DNA from: Pseudomonas sp. PD9R
Lineage (GTDB): Bacteria > Pseudomonadota > Gammaproteobacteria > Pseudomonadales > Pseudomonadaceae
Assembly: GCF_019200975.1 (NCBI RefSeq)
Contig: NZ_JAHTMR010000014.1
Location: forward strand, 192-64,191
Direction: 5' to 3'
DNA: 64,000 bases
How positions within the stretch are numbered: the stretch's first letter is position 1; every line of letters begins with the position of its first letter. Under the pieces are notes generated by a model. The model did not search any database. It was given only the letters and a program-made list of their open reading frames with translations, and was not told the DNA's origin. The position numbers were made by a program, and so were the translations under genes. This document shows, in pieces, positions 34,501 to 42,700 of this stretch.

Positions 34501-36764
34501 TGGGCGCACAGGCCCATCAGGACCTGCCGTTCGAGCAACTGGTTGACGCCTTGCAACCCGACCGCAGCCTCAATCACAGCCCGTTGTTCCAGGTGCTCTA
34601 CAACCACCAGCAGCAATTGGGCGCCAGCGTCGAACGCGCTGTCGCCGAGCTGCAGGTCGAGCGCCTGCACTGGCAGCAACACACCGCACAATTCGATCTG
34701 GTGCTCGATACCCAGGAACAGGGCGATGAACTGGACGCCAGCCTGAGCTACGCCACCGATCTGTACGACGAAGCGTCGATGCAGCGCTTCGCCGAGCAGT
34801 GGCTGAACCTGCTGCGCGCCGTGGTCGAAGATCCGCAACAACGCGTCGCTGAACTGCCGTTGCTGCAAGCGCCGCAGGCCGCCGGGTTGATCCAGCACTG
34901 GAATCCGACATTCGAAGCTCAACTGCAGTCGCCGACCCTGCATCAGTTGTTTGAAGCCCAAGCCGCGCAACAACCGGACGCTATCGCGCTGGTCTACGAA
35001 GGCGAGCAACTGAGCTACGCCGCACTCAATGCCCAGGCCAACCGGTTGGCGCGCAAACTGCGTGAGCAAGGCGTCGGCCCGGAGGTGAAAGTCGGCATCG
35101 CCACCGAGCGAGCCATACCGCTGGTGGTCGGTTTGCTGGCGATTCTCAAGGCCGGTGGCGCCTATGTGCCGCTGGACCCGCAATACCCCGCCGAGCGCTT
35201 GAGCTACATGATCGAAGACAGCGGCATCGCGCTGCTGTTGACTCAGTCACATTTGATCGACGGCTTGCCGTCCCGCGACGGCGTGCAGGTGTTGGACCTG
35301 TCGTCACTGCAACTGGACGCCTACAGCGCCGACAACCTGCCAGCGCTGGCGAGCCCGGAAAATCTCGCCTATGTGATCTACACCTCCGGCTCCACCGGTC
35401 GGCCAAAGGGCGCATTGCTCAGCCATGGCAACGTCGGACGCTTGCTGACGGCCACCGCAAAAGAATTCAACTTCGGCCCGGCGGATGTCTGGACCCTGTT
35501 CCATTCCTACGCCTTCGATTTCTCGGTGTGGGAGCTGTTCGGTTCGCTGTGTACGGGCGGGCGTCTGGTGATCGTGCCGTATTACATCAGTCGCGAGCCG
35601 CAAGAATTCCACCGCTTGCTCTGCGACGAAGGCGTGACGGTGTTGAACCAGACGCCGACTGCTTTCCGCCAGCTGTTGCCGATTGCCTGCGCCAGCCCAC
35701 GCAGCATGGCGCTGCGTCAGGTGGTTTTCGGTGGCGAAGCACTGGAAGTGGTCAGTTTGCGTCCATGGTTCGAACGCTTCGGCGACCAGCAACCGACGCT
35801 GGTCAACATGTACGGCATCACCGAAACCACGGTGCACGTGACCTACCGCGCGATCCGTCTGGCCGACCTCGACGGCAAGGCGCAGAGCCCCATCGGCCTG
35901 CCGATCCGCGACCTGCGCTGGTACTTGCTCGACAGCCAGTTGCAACCGGTGCCGGTGGGTGTGGCGGGCGAGCTGTACATCGCAGGTGCCGGTCTGGCGC
36001 GTGGTTACCACGGGCGTTGCGGCCTGACCGCCGAGCGTTTCGTGCCGAGCCCGTTCGATACCTCGCAGCGCCTGTATCGCAGCGGCGACCTGGCGCGCCA
36101 GCGCGTCGACGGCAGCATCGATTACCTCGGTCGTATCGACCAGCAAGTGAAGGTCCGTGGGTTCCGTATCGAGCTGGGTGAAATCGAAGCCGCGTTGCTT
36201 GCCCAACCGGGCGTGCGCCATGCGGTGCTGAGCGTGCATGCGGGCGACGGCGGGCCGCAGCTTTGCGCCTACGTTGTCGCCGAGCACCCCCCACACGACC
36301 CGATTGCATGGCGCGATCACCTGCGCGCCGCGCTCAAGGTCGACCTGCCGGATTACATGGTGCCGAATCACTGGCTGCTGCTTGATGCCTTGCCGCTGAC
36401 CAGCAACGGCAAGCTCGACCGCAAGGCCTTGCCACTGCCGGATGCCGAGGACTGGCAATGCCCGTTCGAAGCCCCCGAGGGCGATCTCGAACAGCAACTG
36501 GCAGCCATTTGGGCCAGCGTGTTGGGCGTGGCGCAGATCGGCCGGCGCGACAACTTCTTTGAACTGGGCGGGCACTCGCTGCTCGCCGCCCAGGCCAGCG
36601 CCCGTGTGGAGCTGGAACTGGGGATCGAGCTGCCGCTGCGTGCGCTGTTCGAATCCACCGACCTTCAGGCTTACGCCGCCATGGCCGGGCAACACGCCCC
36701 GACTGACAACGATGCACGCCTGGATGCGCTTGAGTCGCTTCTCGACGAGATGGAGATCAACTGA
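25563..36764 (+). CDS. pvdI: pyoverdine non-ribosomal peptide synthetase, modules 1-3 (C-A-T-E, C-A-T, C-A-T)
   Basis: The 3733-residue enzyme adds three residues to the pyoverdine chain. Module 1: C (HHIVSDG at 182), A (YTSGSTG near 724), T (Ser1114 in GGDS), E (HHLVVDG at 1290). Module 2: C (HHILMDG at 1743), A (about 2213), T (Ser2615, GGHS). Module 3: C (2796), A (3270), T (Ser3672). Eye-read A-domain codes: DLWNNALTYK (Ala-like), DGEDHGTVVK (Lys), DFWNVGMVHK (Thr); with the E domain this suggests D-Ala-Lys-Thr. The starting C domain implies it accepts a chain from another synthetase (PvdL, not here). It overlaps the next gene by one base (TGATG). Odd: REP DNA inserted in frame in modules 1 and 2. 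The symbol follows naming habit and is not certain. Confidence 0.93.
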   Translation: MNAEDSLKLARRFIGLPLEKRQMFLAALHKEGVDFARFPIPAGVEAEDRQALSFAQKRMWFLWQLDPQSGAYNLPGAVRLTGRLNLPALEQAFASLVERHETLRTVFQQQADDSLRQVPATAPLVIEQVDFSALSTMEREKAVAQTAEQQSVLPFDLGAGPLLRVTLLKLAEQEHVLLLTLHHIVSDGWSMNVLIDEFIRCFDAFDAGAQPQLAVLPIQYSDYALWQRRWLEAGEQARQLEYWQAQLGDEHPVLELPTDHPRPAMPSYRGTRYEFAVDAQLAEQLRATAQKHNITLFMLLLGAFNVLLHRYTGQTDLRVGVPIANRNRPEIEGLIGFFVNTQVLRTQLDGQTRVDELLRRIKETALGAQAHQDLPFERLVEALKLERSLSHTPLFQVMYNHQPQVADISTVTTKSGLALGAIEWQGRTTQFDLTLDTYEKGGKLHAALTYANDLFDAATIARMAQHWTRLLHGMVSDSQQRISDLPMLEQAEYQRIVHDWNHSDECFAQDLNAVHLKTNVVPVARELAPAGLRSSPYLFRDKTGAASRPSGSKLPRHGFHDTPYRLAELHFAQDLCIHQLIAQQVAVAPDALAVTFATTQLTYSELDTQANRLAHKLIELGVGPEIRVGVAMQRSDKLLVALLAVFKAGGAYVPLDPDYPAERVAYMLEDSRSRVLLTEQSVAATLTVSEDTQVLLMDSIFLADYPDSAPVTLVTPDNLAYVIYTSGSTGKPKGVAIAHRNVLALIDWSHSVYRREDIQGVLASTSVCFDLSVWELFVTLANGGSVIIARNALELPNLPARDQVRLINTVPSAINALQRDGQIPPSVRIINLAGEPLKQSLVDALYQQPTIEHVYDLYGPSEDTTYSTWTRRTAGGSANIGRPLKHTASYLLDADLQPVPQGVSAELYLSGAGITRGYLARPSLTAEKYVPNPFASNGERLYRTGDLTRYQVDGTLQYVGRIDHQVKVRGFRIELGEIEARLLQQDTVRELAVLAQDGASGQQLVAYIVPTEPALLGDEGAQTTLRETLKAALRQHLPDYMVPAFLLFLEQLPLTPNGKLDRKALPAVDGSQQKREHVAPRSALEKSLAAIWQDVLAIDNVGLDDNFFELGGDSIVSMQVVSRARQAGIVLSPKDLFQHQTIRSLAQAARCGEQSLIDQGPATGAVPLAPVQQWFFEQAIPQRQHWNQSLLLVPREALNVEALERALAQLLTHHDSLRLRYQPSESGWQQAYAAPTSDSVLWQRQAQSIEQLTALCDEAQRSLDLHNGPLLRALLVAMADGSERLLLVIHHLVVDGVSWRVLLEDLQQFYSSGVVPAKTSSYQSWAARLQDHLPAFEQSLGHWRTQLQDAPVDLPCDRPNGALENRFEHKLQLKLDAEQTRKLLQQAPAAYRTQVNDLLLTALARAVCRWSGQGSTLVQLEGHGREDLFDDVDLTRSVGWFTSLFPINLTPATAVGASIKSIKEQLRSVPAKGLGYGALRYLGTPEIRTELAALPQPRITFNYLGQFDRQFDDGALFTPSTEGNGLAQDPTAPLGNWLVVEGQVYGGELSLSWGFSREMFDAATIQRLADDYAVELIGLIEHCCTLESPQATPSDFPLARISQVQLDALPVAVSTLEDVYPLSPMQQGMLFHTLYEPEVGAYISQLRLDIGGLDTERFTRSWQAAVERHDILRSSFHWQGLDIAHQAIAHQVALPLEVLEASDTDTLADAERAQGFVLGCAPLFRLKLVRTGTDAWHLIYTSHHILMDGWSNAQLLAEVIQHYAAGQSLPAPSGQYRDYLGWLQQQSAVAGEQFWKAALAPLEAPTLLAEALRPPVGTEGSEEYRVALDSHATQRLAEFARQQKVTLNTVLQAAWSLLLHRYTGQDCVVFGATVAGRSAPLPGIEEQLGLFINTLPLVCAMKPDQTVSQWLGELQGLNLAMREFEHVPLYDIQGWAGQQGSALFDSLLVFENFPVAEALKQGAPAGLAFGNLHNHERTHYPLTLGIELGAALSLDFSYDAARFSAAQIATLSANLQHLLMQLVSMPDAALGALELLDAEDKSAVLAISQPSTVPLVSTLLVHEQIAAQAAATPDALALQVDGQSLSYSQLNAQANRLAHYLIDNGAGPGTRVGLALRRGPQLIVSLLAVLKSGAAYVPLDPKYPAERLAYMIDDSRLDVLLCESGLLEDMPLSADLPRLRLDDNAAYPDTNPAPVGAKLARDGGIPVAENLAYIIYTSGSTGQPKGVAISHAALREFCQTAADYSMLSAKDRVLQFATFSFDGFVEQCFPALCIGAALIMRGDDLWDAGRLAAEIVDQGVTVADLPAAYWFLLARESASGVVRSLGDLRQVHVGGEAMSVEGLRLWHQAGLSHVRLLNTYGPTEATVVSSVHECQLADASDAFGVPIGRAIPGRALYVLDSAGQLLPSDGVGELCIGAPACLAQRYFDRPALTAERFLPDPFAREPGARLYRSGDLARYNANGDLEYVGRIDHQVKIRGFRIEMGEIEACLQARDDVREAAVIAQDGTQLVAYIVASDALVSEAEYLDGLKDVLRQSLPEYMVPSHLVLLAKLPLNNNGKLDRKALPRAEAGDAQRDFVAPTQGLETQLAQIWQEVLQVDRVGRDDNFFELGGHSLLVLQVISRVRQQLNIELSVSSLFSAVNLAQFAERAALANVSSQPLLQRAAADQPRVLSYAQQRQWILWQLDPQSAAYNIPAALRLKGPLNREALRTAFTQLQARHETLRTTFEQNGQQARPPVHAQLPLQLSERPVDEVSINDAVAEEIARPFDLRSGPLWRVLLLQVSAEDHVLVLTVHHIAADGWSMQVMVKEFSALYQAAVAGQIANLKTLPVAYSDYARWQRDWLEAGEGARQLAWWREQLDGSQAPLELPSELTRPARRSQRGATLALNVDRHLLAGLRERAQQQQVTLFMLLLASFQTLLHRQSGQPSISVGVPSAGRSRLETEGLIGFFINTQVLLAEIDGQQSFSTLLQQVKQVALGAQAHQDLPFEQLVDALQPDRSLNHSPLFQVLYNHQQQLGASVERAVAELQVERLHWQQHTAQFDLVLDTQEQGDELDASLSYATDLYDEASMQRFAEQWLNLLRAVVEDPQQRVAELPLLQAPQAAGLIQHWNPTFEAQLQSPTLHQLFEAQAAQQPDAIALVYEGEQLSYAALNAQANRLARKLREQGVGPEVKVGIATERAIPLVVGLLAILKAGGAYVPLDPQYPAERLSYMIEDSGIALLLTQSHLIDGLPSRDGVQVLDLSSLQLDAYSADNLPALASPENLAYVIYTSGSTGRPKGALLSHGNVGRLLTATAKEFNFGPADVWTLFHSYAFDFSVWELFGSLCTGGRLVIVPYYISREPQEFHRLLCDEGVTVLNQTPTAFRQLLPIACASPRSMALRQVVFGGEALEVVSLRPWFERFGDQQPTLVNMYGITETTVHVTYRAIRLADLDGKAQSPIGLPIRDLRWYLLDSQLQPVPVGVAGELYIAGAGLARGYHGRCGLTAERFVPSPFDTSQRLYRSGDLARQRVDGSIDYLGRIDQQVKVRGFRIELGEIEAALLAQPGVRHAVLSVHAGDGGPQLCAYVVAEHPPHDPIAWRDHLRAALKVDLPDYMVPNHWLLLDALPLTSNGKLDRKALPLPDAEDWQCPFEAPEGDLEQQLAAIWASVLGVAQIGRRDNFFELGGHSLLAAQASARVELELGIELPLRALFESTDLQAYAAMAGQHAPTDNDARLDALESLLDEMEIN
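27081..27287. mobile_element. in-frame REP-pair insertion in the NRPS gene, flanked by a 15-bp direct repeat
   Basis: TTCGCACAGGATCTG occurs at 27081-27095 and again at 27273-27287, exactly 192 bases (64 codons) apart. Between them lies a full type-C REP pair (27129-27233; GTGGCGAGGGAGCTTGCTCCC...GAGCTTGC...CTCGCCAC), very similar to that at 52537-52629. The reading frame stays open, giving about 64 extra residues (507-570) between the C and A domains of module 1. Confidence 0.88.
32142..32171. repeat. half REP (type B) inside the module 2 adenylation domain
   Basis: CCTGTAGGAGCGAAGCTTGC followed by TCGCGATGGC matches one arm of the intergenic type-B REPs. It is in frame (PVGAKLARDGG) and lies just before the A3 motif YTSGSTG, where family members have a variable loop. 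Confidence 0.78.
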
Positions 36765-39700
36765 TGGAACACAGCACTGCCTGGCGTATCGCCACCCGTT
36801 TCGCCGGCCTGCCAGCCGACAAGCGCCGCGAGTTTCTGACAAAAATGCAAGAGCAGGGCGTGAGCTTCGGCCAACTGCCAATACCGCCCGCCGCAGAGCC
36901 GCAAGCGACGTTTGAACTGTCCTATGCGCAACAACGCCAATGGTTCCTGTGGCAGCTCGACCCGCAGAGCAGCGCCTACAACATTCCAGCCGCCCTGCGC
37001 CTGCACGGGCCGCTGAATGTGGCGGCGCTGCAACTGAGTTTTGATGTGTTGCTGGAACGTCATCAGAGCCTGCGCAGCCGCTTCGTCGAGGACGACGGGC
37101 AGGTGATGCAAGCGTTGGCGACGTTCACCACACTGCCCATCGAACAGCACGATCTGCGCGTCGAATCCGAAGCGCAACGCTTCGAACGGGCGATGAAAAC
37201 AGTCGAGCAGGAAATCGCCCGGCCGTTCGATCTGCAACACGGGCCGCTGCTACGCGTCAGCCTGTTGCAACTGGGCGACGAAGACCACGTGCTGGTGCTG
37301 ACCCTGCACCACATCGTCACTGACGGTTGGTCGATGGGCGTGCTGGTGGAAGAGTTTTCCCGACTCTACGCCGCCCATTGCCAAGGGCAGGGCGCAGAGC
37401 TGGAAGCGCTGCCAATCCAGTATTCGGACTATGCCGCCTGGCAACGTCGCTGGATGGAAGCGGGGGAGCTGGAGCGCCAGCTGAACTGGTGGCGTGAAAA
37501 ACTCGGCAGCGAACAACCGTTGCTGGAATTGCCGACGGATCGCCCGCGCCCGGCACAACCGAGCCAGCGCGGTGCGCGTCTGGATTTCGCCCTCGATGCC
37601 GCGTTGGCCAGCGGTCTGATCGCCCTGGCCAAACAGCGCGGCGTCACGCCGTTCATGCTGCTGCTGGCGAGCTTCCAGGCCTTGCTCTATCGCTACAGCG
37701 GTCAGTCCGATTTGCGCATCGGCGTGCCGATCGGTAACCGCAATCGTGCGGAAACCCGTGGCCTGATCGGTTTCTTCGTCAACACCCAGGTCATGCGCGC
37801 CGAGCTGGACGGTCGTTTGCCGTTCAGCCAGTTGCTCGACCAGACTCGCGCCGCGTCGCTGGATGCCCAGGATTATCGAGACTTGCCGTTCGAGCGCCTG
37901 GTGCAGGCGCTGCAAGGTGAACGCAGTCTGAGCCACAGCCCGTTGTTCCAGGTGATGTTCAACCACCAGCAGGCCAAACCGGCAGCGGTCAGCGGTTTGC
38001 TGGCGGGCCTGCGGGTCGAGGCGCTGAATGCCTCGGCGCAGACCACCCAGTTCGACCTGCAACTGGATACCCAGGAAGAGGGTGACAAACTGTTCGCCAG
38101 CCTGACCTACGCCACCGATCTGTTCGACGCCGAGCGCGTTGAGCATCTGGCGCGTCACTGGCGCAACTTGCTGGCCGGTGTGTTGGCGAACCCGCAAACC
38201 CCGCTGGCGGAGTTGCCCTTGCTGGACGCCGACGAGCGCCTGCGCATTCTAGATGACCTCAACGACACCGCCAAAAACTATCCGGGTGAAGTCTGCGTGC
38301 AGCGGCATTTCGAGGAGCGCGTCATTGAAAACGGTGACGCGACAGCGCTGGTGTTCCAGGGCCAACGCCTGAGTTACGCCGAACTGAATCGTCGGGCCAA
38401 TCGCCTGGCTTATCACTTGCGCGCCCAAGGTGTCGGCCCGGAAGTGCTGGTGGGGATTGCCTGCGACCGTTCGTTTGAAATGGTCGTTGGCCTGCTGGCG
38501 ATCCTTAAGGCAGGCGGCGCCTATGTGCCGCTGGACCCGGAATACCCGCTCGATCGCCTGAGCTATATGATTGAAGACAGCGGCATTTCGCTGTTGCTGA
38601 CCCAGGAACAGTTGCTGGCGCATTTGCCGACGCCGGACGACGTTCGTACGTTGTGCCTGCGCAGTGACGCCGATTGGCTGAGCGACTTGCCATGCTCCGA
38701 CCCGGTCAATCTGGCGGTCGCGGAAAACCTCGCTTATGTGATTTACACCTCCGGCTCCACTGGCAAACCAAAAGGCGCGGGCAACCGTCATGTCGCGCTT
38801 CATAACCGTCTGGAGTGGATGCAAGAAGCCTACAACCTGCTGCCTGCTGACCGCGTGCTGCAAAAAACGCCGTTCAGTTTCGACGTATCGGTGTGGGAAT
38901 TTTTCTGGCCGTTGATGAAGGGCGCCACGCTGGTGATCGCCGCGCCGGGGGAGCACCGTGATCCGCAACGCCTCGCCGCGCTGATCGTCGAACAGGCGAT
39001 CACCACGCTGCACTTTGTGCCGTCGATGCTCTCGGTATTCATCGGTGCCGACGAGTCGCTGGCCTGCACCTCGCTGACGCGCATTATTTGCAGTGGCGAA
39101 GCCTTGCCGATGGACCTGCAACGCCAGACGCTGCGCAGCCTGCCGCATGCCAATCTGTACAACCTGTATGGCCCGACCGAAGCGGCCATCGACGTGACCC
39201 ATTGGACCTGCGTCGAAGAAGGCCGCGACAGTGTGCCGATTGGCCGGCCTATCGCCAACTTGCGCACCTGCATTCTCGACAGCGAGCTGCAACCGTTGCC
39301 ATTGGGCGCGGTGGGCGAGTTGTACCTCGGTGGCGTCGGACTTGCTCGCGGTTACCACCGCCGTGGCGCGTTGACCGCCGAACGTTTCGTCGTTGATCCG
39401 TTTGGCAGTGGCGAGCGTCTGTACCGCACCGGCGACCTGGCGCGCTATCGCGCCGACGGTGCAATCGATTACTGCGGGCGAATTGACCATCAAGTGAAGA
39501 TTCGCGGTTTGCGCATCGAACTGGGCGAGATCGAAGCACGTCTGCAAGACCATGCCGAGGTGCAGGAAGCCGTGGTGCTGGCCCTCGATGGCCCGAGCGG
39601 CAAGCAACTGGTCGCCTACATCGTGCCGCAGGACCGCGCTTTGGTCGGCGCCGATACCGACCGGCAAGGCGCGTGGCGTGAAACCCTGAAAAGCCATTTG

Positions 39701-42700
39701 CTCGGCAGCCTGCCGGATTACATGGTGCCGGCGCAGACCGTGCTGATCGAGCAAATGCCCCTGAGCCCCAACGGCAAGCTCGACCGTAAACGTCTGCCAG
39801 CGCCGACCGCGCAAGTCAGCCAGCGCGTTTTCGAAGCACCGCGCACTGAACACGAGCAAGTGCTGGCGCAGATTTGGCAAGACGTGTTGGGTGTGGCGCA
39901 GGTTGGGCGTCAGGACAACTTCTTTGAACTGGGCGGCGACTCGATCATTTCGATTCAAGTGGTCAGCCGCGCCCGTCGGGCGGGCCTGAGCCTGCAACCG
40001 CGTGATTTGTTCCAGCAGCAGACCTTGCAAGCGCTGGCCGCCGTGGTCAAAGAACAAGCCGCTCCGCTGGCGCAACAAGGGCCGGTGGATGGCGTGCAGA
40101 TACTTACGCCGATTCAGCGTTGGTTCTTCGACGAGCCGATCTCGCAGCGTGCCCACTGGAACCAGGCGGTGTTGCTCACACCACGGGAAACCCTTGAATT
40201 ACCGCGTCTGCAAGGCGCCCTGCAACGCGTGCTCAAGCAGCACGATGCCCTGCGTCTGCGCTTCAGTCAGGTCGACGGCCAATGGACCGCACGCTATGTC
40301 GGCGCCGACAGTGCCGATGTCATCGACATGCTCTGGACCGCTCGCGTGGCCAGCGATGCGTCGCTGGAGTCGGTGTGCGATGAAGCCCAGCGCAGCCTGA
40401 GCCTGCAAGACGGGCCGTTGCTGCGGGTGGCGCTGATTGCCCAGGCCGATGGCTCGCAACGGTTGCTGTTGGTCATCCACCACCTGGCCGTGGACGGTGT
40501 GTCCTGGCGGGTGTTGCTGGAGGATTTGCAGGCCGCTTATGAAGGGCAGGAATTGCCGCCGAAGACCAGCGCCTTCCAGGCCTGGGCCGACAAACTCGAC
40601 ACTTATGCACGTTCCGAAGCCGCCGCCAGCGAACTGAGCTGGTGGCAAGCTCAGCTTGGCTTCGCGCATGATTCGTTGCCGGCGGCTAATGCCCAGGCGA
40701 GTCAGGCCGGGCATCTGCGCCAAGGCGTCAGCATCGGTCTGACTCGCGAGCAAACCCGCCAGTTGCTGCAACAGGCCCCGGCGATCTACCGCACGCAGGT
40801 CAACGACCTGCTGTTGACCGCACTGGCTCGCACCCTCAGTCGCTGGGCCGGCAACGAGTCAGCATTGATTCAGCTCGAAGGTCATGGCCGCGAAGAACTG
40901 TTCGATGACATCGACCTGACCCGCACTGTCGGCTGGTTCTCCAGCCTGTTCCCGGTGCGCCTGACGCCGACCGCTGACCTTGGCGGTTCGATCAAAGCGA
41001 TCAAACAGCAACTGCGCGAAATTCCCGGCAAAGGCCTGGGCTATGGCCTGTTGCGCTATATGGGTGATGCCAAGGCCCAAGCGGCATTGGCGGCATTGCC
41101 GGCAGCGCGAGTCACCTTCAACTACCTCGGCCAGTTCGACCAGAGCTTTGCCGAGGACGCATTGTTCAGCCCTGCAAGCGAATCCAGCGGTGCCGCGCAG
41201 TCCGCCGATGCACCGCTGCCAAACTGGTTGTCGGTGGACGGCCAGGTCTATGGCGGCGAACTGAAACTCGACTGGACCTTCAGCCGCGACTGCTTTGACC
41301 GTCGAGAAATCGAGGCGTTGGCCGCCGACTTCCGCAGTGAGTTATTGGCGCTGATCGACCACTGCCTGAGCGACGGCGCGGGCGGCGTGACCCCGGCGGA
41401 CTTCCCGCTGGCGCGTCTGACTCAGGCGCAACTCGATGGTCTGCCAGTGCCAGCGGCGCAGATCGAGGACGTTTACCCGCTGTCGCCGATGCAGGCCGGT
41501 TTGTTGTTTCACAGCCTGTACGAATCGGATTCAGGCGCTTATGTGAACCAACTCAGTGTCGAGGCTCGCGGTCTCGATGCCGAACGCCTCGGTCGCGCGT
41601 GGCAAGCGGTGCTTGATAGCCACGCGATTCTGCGCAGCAGCTTCCATTTCCCTGAAGGCTTCGAAGCACCGGTGCAACTGGTCCATCGTCACTTGCAATT
41701 GCCGATGATTTGCCTTGATTGGCGCACGCGCGACGATCAGGCCGAGGCGTTGGAGCAGTTGATCGACAGCGAACGCCTGCAACTCGATTCGACCCGCGCA
41801 CCGCTGATGCGTCTGACCCTGGTACGCCTGGACGATGAGCGTCAGCAACTGATCTACACCCACCATCACTTGTTGCTGGATGGCTGGAGTAATTCGCTAC
41901 TGCTGAGTGAAGTCTTGCAGCGTTACGCCGGGCAAGCAGTGCAGGCGCCGACCGGGCGTTTCGCCGATTACATCGGCTGGCTGCAACGTCAGGATGCCGA
42001 GGCCGACGAACTGTTCTGGCGCGAGCAACTGGCAACCCTCGACAATCCGACGCTGTTAGCCCAGAGCCTCGCTCATGGCGAACGAAAAAGTCTGTCGGAC
42101 GCCGAGTTTGCCGACCACCGTCAGACCTTCGACGCAGCCATCAGCAAACGCTTCAGCGACTTTGCCCGTCAGCAAAAAGTCACCCTCAACACCTTGGTGC
42201 AAGGCGCCTGGGCCTTGTTGCTGCAACGCTACAGCGGCCAGCGCAGTGTCGCGTTCGGTGCCACGGTGGCGGGGCGGCCGGTGGATTTGCCGGGGGCCGA
42301 AAGCCAACTCGGTTTGTTCATCAACACCTTGCCCGTGATCAGCAGCCCGGATGCGGTGGAAAGCGTTGAGCAATGGCTGAGGCGTTTGCAGGCGCAGAAC
42401 CTGGAATTGCGTGAACATGAATTCACCGCCCTCGGTGACATTCAGCGCTGGGCCGGGCGTGCCGGTGAGCCGCTGTTCGACAGCCTGCTGGTGTTCGAAA
42501 ACTTCCCGGTGGCCGAAGCGCTGCAACAGGGCGCGCCGGCCGGGTTGAGTTTCTCGATTCCGCAGAACCACGAACGCACCAACTTCCCGCTGACCCTCGC
42601 CGCCACTGCCGAAAGCCAGCTCAGCCTGAACTGGAGCTACCAGTGCAGCCACTTCAGCAGCGACGCGATCAAGCGCATGAGCGAGCATCTGGCCGCGCTG

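Noticed and set aside
32628-35183. 851-codon minus-strand frame opposite the first NRPS gene (and similar frames at 28095-30308 and 45413-47353)
   Set aside because: Shadow of NRPS coding sequence; translation is low-complexity and rich in Gln/His/Val, with no domain.
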